From Rhizobiaceae bacterium (GTDB taxonomy: Bacteria > Pseudomonadota > Alphaproteobacteria > Rhizobiales > Rhizobiaceae), in contig JAEPQK010000003.1 of assembly GCA_017640615.1 (NCBI GenBank), positions 496,001 to 560,000 on the forward strand: a stretch of DNA of 64,000 nucleotides. Direction: 5' to 3'. Below, in pieces: positions 28,603-36,626 of the stretch. The first letter of the stretch is position 1. Each line of letters opens with the position of its first letter. The position numbers and the translations under genes are program-made. The notes beneath the pieces are model-generated. The model made no database searches and was not told where the DNA came from. It saw only the letters and a program-made list of their open reading frames with translations.

Positions 28603-29037
28603 TTACTCTGGGTCAGGTCGACCGCGCATTTTCTTCACTTTTGAGCGTCCTGCTTTTGCTTTCAGCCGGCGCTCGACTGCACCTCTCGAGGGTCGGGTTT
28701 TCTTGCGCGGGGGTGGTGGCGGCTTGGCAGCCTCAGCAACCAGCGCGAAGAGCCGCTCGCGCGCATCCTCACGGTTGCGCTCCTGTGTGCGAAAGCGGCT
28801 CGCTTCGATCACCACCGCGCCATCCTTGGTGGCGCGCTGGCCCGCCAGCCGGAATAGCCGTGCTTTCACAGGTCCCGGCATACCTTGCGCATTGCGCGCG
28901 TCGAAACGCAGCTGAACCGCCGTCGCAACTTTGTTGACGTTCTGCCCGCCAGGCCCCGAAGAGCGGATGAACTGCTCCTCCAGGTCGGATTCGGCGATCG
29001 TCACGCCTGGTGCGATTTCTGTGGTGTTATCGGCCAT
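28603..29037 (-). CDS. arfB: Peptidyl-tRNA hydrolase ArfB (ribosome rescue)
   Basis: ArfB (YaeJ) releases stalled peptides from ribosomes that lack a stop codon. The 144-residue product has the catalytic SSGPGGQNVNKVATAVQLRFD (GGQ) in the first third and a basic C-terminal tail (RKKTRPSRGAVERRLKAKAGRSKVKKMRGR) that enters the mRNA channel. The ATG at 29037 (MADNTTEIAPG) fits the family; a longer frame to 29109 is not conserved and overlaps the pckA terminator. Confidence 0.95.
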   Translation of the reverse strand: MADNTTEIAPGVTIAESDLEEQFIRSSGPGGQNVNKVATAVQLRFDARNAQGMPGPVKARLFRLAGQRATKDGAVVIEASRFRTQERNREDARERLFALVAEAAKPPPPPRKKTRPSRGAVERRLKAKAGRSKVKKMRGRPDPE

Positions 29038-29089
29038 AGGTTCGGTGGGTCTGTCGAAGGATGCCCACAAACTAGGTGTTTGCCCCACC

Positions 29090-29119
29090 AAAGCAAAGGG
29101 CCCGCACATGGCGGGCCCT
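29090..29119 (-). terminator. Terminator of pckA
   Basis: AGGGCCCGC (29097-29105) and GCGGGCCCT (29111-29119) form a perfect 9-bp stem with a 5-base loop, 24 bp after the pckA stop on the minus strand. The following tract is only partly T-rich (TTGCTTT). Confidence 0.7.
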
Positions 29120-29142
29120 GCAAGCTCGACTGTGACCAGTGC

Positions 29143-30753
29143 CTATTCGGCTGCGATATTCAACCTTGGCGCCGCGCCAGCCACCGTCGCATCGACATGG
29201 CTTTCGAACTTCGAGAAATTGTCGATGAACATGCCGACGAGCCGGCGGGCCTGCGCATCGTAAGCCACTGGATCGGCCCAGGTCGAACGCGGGTCGAGAA
29301 TTGCTGTGTCCACGCCCTCGGCTGCCAGCGGTACCTCGAAACCGAAATTCGGGTCGGTACGGAATTCGGCCTCTGCAAGCGAGCCGTCGAGAGCGGCAGT
29401 CAGCAATGCGCGCGTTGCGCGGATCGGCATGCGCTGGCCTGTTCCATAAGCGCCGCCGGTCCAGCCGGTGTTGACCAGCCAGCAGCTCACGCCGTGCTGT
29501 GCAATCAGTTCGCGCAGCAGATTGCCGTATTCGGAAGGATGCCGCGGCATGAAAGGTGCGCCGAAGCAGGTCGAGAAAGTCGCTTCCGGCTCGCTCACGC
29601 CGCGCTCCGTGCCGGCCACCTTGGCGGTGTAGCCGGAGAGAAAGTGGTACATAGCCTGCGCCGGTGTCAGCCGGGCGATGGGCGGCAACACGCCGAATGC
29701 GTCGGCCGTGAGCATGATGATGTTCTTCGGGTGGCTCGCGCGGCCCGTTTCGCTCGCATTCGGAATGAAGTGCAGCGGGTAGGCGCAGCGTGTGTTTTCC
29801 GTGAGGCTGCCGTCGTTGAAATCGGGTGCGCGCACCTCGTCCAGAACAACATTCTCGAGCACCGTACCGAACCGCTTCGTGGTTGCGAAGATCTCCGGCT
29901 CGGCCTCGGCCGAAAGCCGGATCGTCTTGGCGTAGCACCCGCCCTCGAAATTGAAGATGCCGGCTGGTCCCCAGCCATGCTCGTCGTCGCCGATCAGCGT
30001 GCGTGCCGGGTCCGCCGAAAGCGTCGTCTTGCCAGTGCCGGAGAGGCCGAAAAACACTGCGGCATCGCCCGCCGGGCCTTCATTGGCCGAGCAATGCATC
30101 GGCATCACGTCTTTTTCCGGCAGCAGATAGTTGAGCGCTGTAAAGACCGACTTCTTCATCTCGCCGGCATAGGCGGTGCCGCCGATCAGAACCAGCATGC
30201 GGCTGAAATCGATGGCGATCACCGTTTCGCTGCGTGTGCCGTGCCGTGCCGGGTCGGCGCGGAAAGACGGCAGGTCGATGACAGTGAACTGCGGCGTGAA
30301 GCCGGCAAGGTCGGCCCTTGCGGGGCGGATCAAGAGGTTGCGGATGAAGAGCGAATGCCAGGCAAACTCGGTGATCACGCGCGTCGGCAGCCGGTGTTCC
30401 GTGTCGGCTCCACCCACGAGATCCTGCACGTAAAGGTCGAGGCCTTTTGCATGCTCAAGAAAATCTTCGAGCAGAAGCTGGAACTTTTCCGGTTCCATCG
30501 CGGCATTGTTGTCCCACCAGACAGTCGCGTCGGTGGATGCATCGCGCACCACGAATTTATCCTTGGGCGAGCGGCCCGTATGCTGTCCGGTATAGGCGAC
30601 CAGCGCGCCATCGGCAGAAAGCTTCGCCTCGCCGCGCTGCAGCGCCTGCTCGTAAAGCTCCGCCTCGGTGAGATTGTAGCGAACCGTGCCAGTGTCGGTC
30701 AGCCCGATCGTCTCGATCCCGTTGTCGGGATTACGCGTACCTTGCTCGCTCAT
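29143..30753 (-). CDS. pckA: Phosphoenolpyruvate carboxykinase (ATP)
   Basis: PckA makes PEP from oxaloacetate, the first step of gluconeogenesis from organic acids. The 536-residue product has the kinase P-loop [28 protein letters not shown], the oxaloacetate-site segment [14 protein letters not shown], and [28 protein letters not shown]. It is divergent from chvI-chvG across 354 bp with a long palindrome (30889-30920). In Agrobacterium, pckA is an acid-induced gene linked to ChvG/ChvI, so this placement fits. Confidence 0.98.
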   Translation of the reverse strand: MSEQGTRNPDNGIETIGLTDTGTVRYNLTEAELYEQALQRGEAKLSADGALVAYTGQHTGRSPKDKFVVRDASTDATVWWDNNAAMEPEKFQLLLEDFLEHAKGLDLYVQDLVGGADTEHRLPTRVITEFAWHSLFIRNLLIRPARADLAGFTPQFTVIDLPSFRADPARHGTRSETVIAIDFSRMLVLIGGTAYAGEMKKSVFTALNYLLPEKDVMPMHCSANEGPAGDAAVFFGLSGTGKTTLSADPARTLIGDDEHGWGPAGIFNFEGGCYAKTIRLSAEAEPEIFATTKRFGTVLENVVLDEVRAPDFNDGSLTENTRCAYPLHFIPNASETGRASHPKNIIMLTADAFGVLPPIARLTPAQAMYHFLSGYTAKVAGTERGVSEPEATFSTCFGAPFMPRHPSEYGNLLRELIAQHGVSCWLVNTGWTGGAYGTGQRMPIRATRALLTAALDGSLAEAEFRTDPNFGFEVPLAAEGVDTAILDPRSTWADPVAYDAQARRLVGMFIDNFSKFESHVDATVAGAAPRLNIAAE

Positions 30754-30888
30754 GCTCCCCCTCGCTTATTTGCTGCTGGCGCTCTCGGCCGGGAATGCTG
30801 GGTGTTCCCGCGCCGGACGGCCGAAGGACCAGTCAGAGCGGACAATCTGTGCCAAAACAGAATAGTCGAGCGATTTCAAATCATTAAT

Positions 30889-30920
30889 CGATTTAAAAAT
30901 TTTGAAAATTCTTTAAATCG
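30889..30920. promoter_or_regulatory. 32-bp AT-rich palindrome in the pckA/chvI gap
   Basis: CGATTTAAA at 30889-30897 and TTTAAATCG at 30912-30920 are exact inverted copies, and between them AATTTT-G-AAAATT (30898-30910) is another exact inverted pair, with one extra C. It lies about 136 bp before the pckA start and 188 bp before chvI. The wider gap (30754-31107) holds nothing else that I recognise as a gene. The form fits an operator, or an AT-rich promoter hairpin; no regulator is assigned. Confidence 0.6.
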
Positions 30921-31107
30921 TTTAAAGCCGGTGAATATCTGAAAACGTGCCTAACGCGGCGTCAGGATATCGGGTTCACCTTACCGCCGGAATTCTAAAG
31001 TCCGCTCTTGGAACTTCTGGGGCGCCGCCACATTTTGTACTAAATTTGTCCGCCACAAGGCACTTCCCAAGTTGGAAGGGACGCCGATCATGAGGGAGCA
31101 TTTTGAT

Positions 31108-31809
31108 ATGGCAACGATCGCTCTTGTCGACGACGACCGAAATATCCTGACCTCGGTGTCAATCGCCCTGGAATCCGAGGGCTACCGCGTTGAGACTTAC
31201 ACCGACGGCGCTTCCGCGCTGGAAGGCCTTGCCGCGCGTCCGCCCAACATGGCCATTCTGGATATCAAGATGCCGCGCATGGACGGCATGGAGCTTCTGC
31301 GCCGCCTAAGGCAGAAGACCGACCTGCCGGTGATCTTTCTGACGTCGAAGGATGACGAGATCGACGAGCTGTTCGGTCTGAAGATGGGCGCGGACGACTT
31401 TATCCGTAAGCCGTTTTCGCAACGACTTCTGGTCGAGCGTGTGCGCGCCGTGCTGCGTCGTGCAAGCGCCCGCGAGGGTGGTGCCAAGGTGGCCGGAACC
31501 CAGTCGCCCTCGCTGGAACGCGGTCAGCTGGTCATGGACCAGGAACGCCACACCTGCACCTGGAAAGGCGAGCCGGTCACGCTCACGGTCACCGAATTTC
31601 TCATCCTGCACTCGCTTGCGCAGCGCCCCGGCGTGGTGAAAAGCCGAGACGCGCTGATGGATTCGGCCTATGATGAGCAGGTATATGTCGATGACCGCAC
31701 GATCGACAGCCACATTAAGCGGCTGCGCAAGAAGTTCAAATCGGTCGACGGCGAATTCGACATGATCGAGACGCTTTACGGCGTGGGTTACCGCTTCCGT
31801 GAGGCGTGA
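31108..31809 (+). CDS. chvI: Response regulator ChvI (OmpR family)
   Basis: ChvI is the DNA-binding partner of the ChvG kinase, controlling envelope and acid responses in rhizobia (BvrR in Brucella). The 233-residue product begins [18 protein letters not shown], has the phosphoacceptor Asp at residue 52 ([13 protein letters not shown]), the [25 protein letters not shown] region with the conserved Lys, and a C-terminal winged helix ending [11 protein letters not shown]. The ATG at 31108 gives Asp52, as in Sinorhizobium ChvI. ATG 31090 adds MREHFD and is possible, with GGAAGGG 9 bases before it. The gene is 20 bp upstream of chvG. Confidence 0.97.
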   Translation: MATIALVDDDRNILTSVSIALESEGYRVETYTDGASALEGLAARPPNMAILDIKMPRMDGMELLRRLRQKTDLPVIFLTSKDDEIDELFGLKMGADDFIRKPFSQRLLVERVRAVLRRASAREGGAKVAGTQSPSLERGQLVMDQERHTCTWKGEPVTLTVTEFLILHSLAQRPGVVKSRDALMDSAYDEQVYVDDRTIDSHIKRLRKKFKSVDGEFDMIETLYGVGYRFREA

Positions 31810-31829
31810 AGTCGCGGAGCAGGCTGTGA

Positions 31830-33617
31830 ATGGCGATCGCCGCTGACAGCAAAAACCGGACCCGGAACCCGGCCCAGCGATACGGCATCGTGCGTGATGT
31901 GAGCGGCGCGCTCACGCGCCCGCTGCGCCGGCTGCTGGGCCATTACGTGTTTTCGAGCCTCACCCGGCGCATTCTGTTTCTCAACCTGGCCGCGCTTGGC
32001 GTGCTGGTCGTCGGCATTCTTTACCTGAACCAGTTCCGCGACGGGCTGATCGACGCGCGCGTCGAAAGCCTGATGACGCAGGGCGAAATCATCGCCGGCG
32101 CCGTCGCTGCCTCGGCGACGGTGGAAACCGACTCAATCAGCATCGATCCCGAAAGGCTGCTGGAACTGCAGGCAGGCGAAAGCCTGCCGCCGGTGGCCGA
32201 CGGGCTGGAAAGCCTCGATTTTCCGATCAATCCGGAGCGCGTTGCGCCCGTTCTCAGGCGGCTGATTTCGCCGACGCGCACCCGCGCCCGCATTTACGAC
32301 CGCGACGCCAATCTGTTGCTTGATTCCCGGCATCTTTATTCGCGCGGTCAGGTGCTGCGCTACGAGCTTGCGCCGGTGACGCAGGAAGAACCGGACTTCA
32401 TTGACCGGGCCCAGAAGTTTTTCACCGATCTGTTCCGGCGCACCGACCTGCCGGTCTATTACGAACAGCCCGGCGGCAATGGCGCAGCCTTCCCCGAGGT
32501 CATGAATGCCTTGTCCGGTGCGCCCTCCACGGTGGTGCGGGTGAGCGAGCAGGGCGAGATGATCGTCTCCGTCGCGGTGCCGATCCAGCGCTTCCGCGCC
32601 GTGCTGGGCAGCCTGCTTCTGTCCACGCAGGGCGGCGACATCGACAAGATCGTCGCGGCCGAGCGGCGGGCGATCTTCCGCGTTTTCGGCGTGGCTGCAA
32701 TCGTCACCGCAATCCTGTCCATGCTGCTCGCCTCCACCATCGCCAACCCGCTGCGCCGGCTTTCTGCCGCCGCGGTGCGGGTGAAACGGGGTGTCAAAAG
32801 CCGGGAAGAAATACCCGATTTCTCCGAACGCCAGGACGAGATCGGCAATCTGTCCATCGCACTGCGCGAAATGACCAACGCGCTTTATGCCCGCATCGAG
32901 GCGATTGAGAGTTTTGCTGCCGATGTCAGCCACGAGCTCAAAAACCCGCTGACTTCGCTACGAAGTGCCGTCGAAACCATGCCACTCGCGAAGACAGAAG
33001 CCTCTCGCGCCCGGCTGCTCGAGGTGATCCAGCACGATGTGCGCCGCCTCGACCGGCTGATTACCGACATTTCCGATGCGTCGCGCCTCGACGCCGAGCT
33101 TGCCCGGGTCGATGCGGAAAATCTCGACCTCAAGAAATTCCTCAACGAAGTGATCGCTGTTTCGCGGGAGCTGAACCGTGCCCAGAAGCCGGTCGAGATC
33201 GAGCTCAAGGTCGACAAGCTGCCCTCCGGAACGCGGGGGTTCATGGTCAACGGCCATGAATTGCGCCTTGGCCAGGTGGTGACCAACCTGATTGAAAATG
33301 CGCGCTCCTTTGTGCCCGAGGAGAACGGCCGCATCGTCATTCGGCTTTCGCGTTCGACAAGGCGTGTGATCATTGCGATCGAGGACAACGGCCCCGGCCT
33401 GCGGCCGGATGCGCTGGAGCGCGTCTTTGAGCGTTTCTACACCGACCGCCCGGAGGGCGATTCCTTCGGCCAGAATTCCGGCCTCGGCCTCTCGATCAGC
33501 CGTCAGATCGTCGAAGCGCATGGCGGCACGCTGACAGCGGAAAACATCATCGGCGCCAAGCCGGGCGACATTCGCGGGGCGCGCTTTGTGATCAATCTTC
33601 CCGCCGAGCCACGATAG
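31830..33617 (+). CDS. chvG: Sensor histidine kinase ChvG
   Basis: ChvG is a membrane kinase that senses acid or envelope conditions (BvrS in Brucella; ExoS in Sinorhizobium). The 595-residue product has two membrane segments, ILFLNLAALGVLVVGILYL and IFRVFGVAAIVTAILSMLLAS, with a periplasmic sensor between them, a HAMP linker, the H-box FAADVSHELKNPLTSLRSAVE, then N, G1 (IEDNGPGLRPDALERVFERFY) and G2 (GLGLSISRQIVEAHGGTL) boxes. It lies between chvI and hprK, whose GTG start is directly after its TAG. Confidence 0.97.
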   Translation: MAIAADSKNRTRNPAQRYGIVRDVSGALTRPLRRLLGHYVFSSLTRRILFLNLAALGVLVVGILYLNQFRDGLIDARVESLMTQGEIIAGAVAASATVETDSISIDPERLLELQAGESLPPVADGLESLDFPINPERVAPVLRRLISPTRTRARIYDRDANLLLDSRHLYSRGQVLRYELAPVTQEEPDFIDRAQKFFTDLFRRTDLPVYYEQPGGNGAAFPEVMNALSGAPSTVVRVSEQGEMIVSVAVPIQRFRAVLGSLLLSTQGGDIDKIVAAERRAIFRVFGVAAIVTAILSMLLASTIANPLRRLSAAAVRVKRGVKSREEIPDFSERQDEIGNLSIALREMTNALYARIEAIESFAADVSHELKNPLTSLRSAVETMPLAKTEASRARLLEVIQHDVRRLDRLITDISDASRLDAELARVDAENLDLKKFLNEVIAVSRELNRAQKPVEIELKVDKLPSGTRGFMVNGHELRLGQVVTNLIENARSFVPEENGRIVIRLSRSTRRVIIAIEDNGPGLRPDALERVFERFYTDRPEGDSFGQNSGLGLSISRQIVEAHGGTLTAENIIGAKPGDIRGARFVINLPAEPR

Positions 33618-34088
33618 GTGCCGCAGAACCTGCACGCCTCGGCCGTGGTCGTCGGCGACCGGGGCGTCATCGTCACCGGCCCGTCGGGATCGGGCAAGAC
33701 AATGCTTTGCATGGCATTGCTGGATTTCGGGGCTCAGAGCGGTGTGCCCGTGCATATGCTCGGCGACGACCAGCTGTTTCTGAAAAGCCATGCCGGCCGG
33801 CTTGTCGCGACCGCGCCCGAGTCGATCACCGGCCTCGTGGAAATTCGCGGGTTTCGTCCTTCCCGCATTGCCGCGGAGCGAAGTGCGGTAGTCGATCTAT
33901 TGATCCGGCTGGTTCCGCCGCAGGAGGCGCCCCGTTTGAGCGATGGGGGATTCGAAACACTTGCCGGCGTGACAATTCCTGCGTTGCAGTTGCCGCAACG
34001 GAACACACCTCAAGCGGTGCTGGCCATACGTGCACGGCTCGACTTTCCGCCATTTTTGCCGCTTCGCACCGAAAAATCGACGAGATAA
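33618..34088 (+). CDS. hprK: HPr kinase/phosphorylase, short form
   Basis: HprK phosphorylates a serine of HPr and can reverse the reaction. The 156-residue product is the C-terminal catalytic core only: P-loop VIVTGPSGSGKTMLCMALLD with Lys27 and SITGLVEIRGFR, the conserved GLVEIRG motif. Firmicute enzymes are about 310 residues with an extra N-terminal domain. The GTG start follows the chvG stop with no gap. It is followed after 128 bp by the EIIA gene; with EIIA and HPr it forms the regulatory PTS of alphaproteobacteria. Confidence 0.94.
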   Translation: MPQNLHASAVVVGDRGVIVTGPSGSGKTMLCMALLDFGAQSGVPVHMLGDDQLFLKSHAGRLVATAPESITGLVEIRGFRPSRIAAERSAVVDLLIRLVPPQEAPRLSDGGFETLAGVTIPALQLPQRNTPQAVLAIRARLDFPPFLPLRTEKSTR

Positions 34089-34121
34089 TACGGATTTGAC
34101 AGGCACGCCGGCAAAATTGGG

Positions 34122-34184
34122 CTTGTCAACGCGTTAGCCGTTGACAAGATAGCGCCCCTGTCGAAAAGGCCTCCGCGGGAGGCC
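34122..34184. promoter_or_regulatory. Palindrome and hairpin upstream of the EIIA-HPr pair
   Basis: CTTGTCAACG (34122-34131) and CGTTGACAAG (34139-34148) are exact 10-bp inverted repeats separated by 7 bases, each holding a TTGACA. A third TTGACA is at 34094-34099. A second structure, GGCCTCC-GCG-GGAGGCC (34168-34184), sits in the leader 32 bp before the EIIA start. The first could be an operator over a promoter, and the second an mRNA hairpin. Neither has an assigned regulator. Confidence 0.5.
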
Positions 34185-34216
34185 GTACAATCGCCCACAA
34201 CGGGAGCCAGCAACAT

Positions 34217-34618
34217 ATGATCGGTCTCGTGCTCGTAACGCACGGTAGGCTCGCGGAAGAATTCAAACATGCCGTGGAGCATGTGGTGGGCCCGCAGGAC
34301 TGTCTGGAAACCGTATCGATCGGTGCCGATGACGACATGGAAAAACGTCGTGCTGACATTCTGGACGCTGTCGGCAAGGTCGACACTGGCGCCGGCGTCA
34401 TCGTTCTGACCGACATGTTCGGCGGCACGCCGTCCAATCTGGCCATTTCGGTTATGCAGCCGGGCAGCATCGAGGTTGTTGCAGGCGTCAACCTGCCTAT
34501 GCTGATCAAGCTGACCAGCGTCAGACGCGGCGACGATCTGGCGTCCGCGCTCGAGCAGGCACAGGAAGCCGGCCGCAAATACATCAATGTCGCCAGCCAG
34601 GTTCTGGCCGCCAAATAA
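34217..34618 (+). CDS. PTS EIIA component (mannose-type)
   Basis: The 133-residue product is a free EIIA-Man domain: MIGLVLVTHGRLAEEFKHAVEHVVG, with the phosphoacceptor His9, and GVIVLTDMFGGTPSNLAIS. No IIB, IIC or IID sugar-transport genes are nearby, so it probably relays phosphate and regulates rather than imports sugar. Its stop TAA overlaps the ATG of HPr (34618), so the two proteins are translationally coupled. Confidence 0.93.
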   Translation: MIGLVLVTHGRLAEEFKHAVEHVVGPQDCLETVSIGADDDMEKRRADILDAVGKVDTGAGVIVLTDMFGGTPSNLAISVMQPGSIEVVAGVNLPMLIKLTSVRRGDDLASALEQAQEAGRKYINVASQVLAAK

Positions 34619-34908
34619 TGGCATCCGACGCTGCCTCCAGCCTTTCCCGCAACCTCGTCATCGTCAACAAGCGCGGCCTGCATGCGCGCGCCTCTGCCCG
34701 CTTTGTGGAGACGGCGTCGGCTTTCGACGCTGACATCGAGGTCGAGAAGGACGGGCTGACCGTTGGCGGCACATCGATCATGGGCCTGATGATGCTCGCC
34801 GCGAGCCCTGGTTGCTCGATCGCCATTCGCGGAAGCGGTCCCGATGCGCTAGCCGCGCTTGATGCGCTTGAGAAGCTGGTTGAGACCGGGTTCGGCGAAG
34901 ACAGCTAG
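34618..34908 (+). CDS. Phosphocarrier protein HPr
   Basis: HPr carries phosphate between PEP-protein phosphotransferase and EIIA. The 96-residue product has the His motif KRGLHARASARF (His22) and the regulatory Ser53 in GGTSIMGLMMLAAS. The His-Ser distance is 31 residues, as in classical HPr. Because HprK lies two genes upstream, Ser53 is probably phosphorylated. An unusual palindrome follows 15 bp after its stop. Confidence 0.94.
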   Translation: MASDAASSLSRNLVIVNKRGLHARASARFVETASAFDADIEVEKDGLTVGGTSIMGLMMLAASPGCSIAIRGSGPDALAALDALEKLVETGFGEDS

Positions 34909-34922
34909 CCGCACATAGCCGT

Positions 34923-34938
34923 ATAAAGATTTCTTTAT
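34923..34938. promoter_or_regulatory. Palindromic operator-like site upstream of ahcY
   Basis: ATAAAGATTTCTTTAT is a palindrome broken only at the centre (ATAAAGA-TT-TCTTTAT). It lies 113 bp before the ahcY start and 15 bp after the HPr stop. There is no T run, so a terminator is unlikely. Methionine/SAH-responsive ArsR-type regulators (SahR) control ahcY in several proteobacteria, and this could be such a site; the link is inference. Confidence 0.55.
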
Positions 34939-35050
34939 GTCCTATTGAGGCGCGAGTGCCGATCTGCTAGGCAGTCCGCAATTCCAATGGTGCGCCTTTG
35001 TAGGGCCACGACGGAAACTTCTCTCAAATTCAACATTGCGGAGCGATCAC

Positions 35051-36451
35051 ATGACGACAGCAAACGACTATGTCGTTGCCGATATCGGTTTGGCGGACTG
35101 GGGCCGCAAGGAAATCGAAATCGCCGAAACCGAAATGCCTGGCCTGATGGCCTGCCGCGAAGAATTCGGCGACGCGAAACCGCTGAAGGGCGCGCGTATC
35201 TCCGGCTCGCTGCACATGACGATCCAGACGGCGGTCTTGATCGAGACGCTGAAGGCGCTTGGCGCCGATGTCCGCTGGGCCTCCTGCAACATCTTCTCCA
35301 CCCAGGATCATGCCGCGGCGGCCATCGCCGATGGCGGTACAGCGGTTTTCGCCGTCAAAGGCGAGACGCTTGAAGAGTATTGGGGCTACACCGACCAGAT
35401 CTTCCAGTGGCCCGACGGCGAACCGACCAACATGATCCTGGACGATGGCGGCGATGCCACCATGTACATCCTGCTTGGTGCGCGTGCCGAAGCCGGCGAG
35501 GACGTGCTGTCGAAGCCCGGCAATGAAGAAGAGGAAATCCTCTTCGCGCAGATCAAGAAGCGCATGGAAGCGAGCCCCGGTTTCTTCACCAAGACGCGCG
35601 ATGCCATTCGCGGCGTGTCGGAAGAGACCACGACCGGCGTGAACCGCCTCTACCAGTTGCAAAAAAAGGGCCTGCTGCCCTTCCCGGCGATCAACGTCAA
35701 TGACAGCGTCACCAAGTCAAAATTCGACAACAAATATGGCTGCAAGGAATCGCTGGTCGACGGCATTCGCCGCGCCACCGACGTCATGATGGCCGGCAAG
35801 GTCGCCGTGGTCTGCGGCTATGGCGATGTCGGCAAAGGGTCTGCGGCTTCGCTGCGCGGCGCCGGTGCGCGCGTTCGCGTTACCGAGGTTGATCCGATCT
35901 GCGCCCTGCAGGCTGCGATGGACGGCTACGAAGTCGTGACGCTGGAAGATGCCGCGCCGACCGCCGACATCGTGATCACGACGACCGGCAACAAGGACGT
36001 CATCACCATCGATCACATGCGCAAGATGAAAGACATGGCGATCGTCGGCAATATCGGCCACTTCGATAACGAGATTCAGGTTGCCGCTCTGCGCAACCTG
36101 AAATGGACCAATGTGAAGCCGCAGGTCGATCTGATCGAGTTTCCGGGCGGCAATCGCATGATCCTTCTGTCGGAAGGCCGGCTGCTCAACCTCGGCAATG
36201 CGACGGGCCACCCGAGCTTCGTGATGTCGGCGTCCTTCACCAATCAGGTGCTGGCGCAGATCGAGCTCTGGGCGAAGTCCGACCAATACAAGAACGAGGT
36301 CTATGTGCTGCCCAAACATCTCGACGAGAAGGTCGCGCGCCTGCATCTCGACAAGCTGGGTGCAACGCTCACGACGCTTTCCGACGAGCAGGCCTCTTAT
36401 ATCGGCGTCACGACTCAAGGGCCCTTCAAGCCGGACCACTATCGCTACTGA
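35051..36451 (+). CDS. ahcY: S-adenosylhomocysteine hydrolase (adenosylhomocysteinase)
   Basis: AhcY splits S-adenosylhomocysteine into adenosine and homocysteine, removing the inhibitory product of SAM-dependent methylation. The 466-residue product has substrate-site motifs [17 protein letters not shown] and [19 protein letters not shown] (here [14 protein letters not shown]), the NAD-binding [23 protein letters not shown], and the C-terminal [23 protein letters not shown] with the conserved PFKPDHYRY tail. ATG 35051 has GGAG ahead of it (35040-35043). It is followed by a strong intrinsic terminator, so it is a single-gene unit. Confidence 0.98.
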   Translation: MTTANDYVVADIGLADWGRKEIEIAETEMPGLMACREEFGDAKPLKGARISGSLHMTIQTAVLIETLKALGADVRWASCNIFSTQDHAAAAIADGGTAVFAVKGETLEEYWGYTDQIFQWPDGEPTNMILDDGGDATMYILLGARAEAGEDVLSKPGNEEEEILFAQIKKRMEASPGFFTKTRDAIRGVSEETTTGVNRLYQLQKKGLLPFPAINVNDSVTKSKFDNKYGCKESLVDGIRRATDVMMAGKVAVVCGYGDVGKGSAASLRGAGARVRVTEVDPICALQAAMDGYEVVTLEDAAPTADIVITTTGNKDVITIDHMRKMKDMAIVGNIGHFDNEIQVAALRNLKWTNVKPQVDLIEFPGGNRMILLSEGRLLNLGNATGHPSFVMSASFTNQVLAQIELWAKSDQYKNEVYVLPKHLDEKVARLHLDKLGATLTTLSDEQASYIGVTTQGPFKPDHYRY

Positions 36452-36476
36452 TCCTGTCGGATCATCGTGCTTTTCG

Positions 36477-36507
36477 AACCGGGCGGCCCAGTGTCGCCCG
36501 GTTTTTT
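36477..36507 (+). terminator. Intrinsic terminator of ahcY
   Basis: AACCGGGCG (36477-36485) and CGCCCGGTT (36495-36503) form a 9-bp stem with a 9-base loop, followed by a T run up to 36507. It lies 26 bp after the ahcY stop. Confidence 0.9.
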
Positions 36508-36626
36508 GTTGGGCCTCCTTCACCCCGAATCCCCTTGCAGGTACATTGCCGTGATTCGCGACGCCTCCGGCAGAGAGGCGCGCAGCGGGCGGTCTTGGCA
36601 CGAAGGCGGCGAAAAGGAACAAGACA

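Noticed and set aside
34909..35050. SAM-II or SAH riboswitch upstream of ahcY
   Set aside because: The 142-bp leader has no pseudoknot pattern I could match; only the ATAAAGA palindrome is clear.
36477..36507. Hairpin as a regulatory RNA for divL
   Set aside because: A 9-bp GC stem followed by a T run directly after ahcY is a standard intrinsic terminator.
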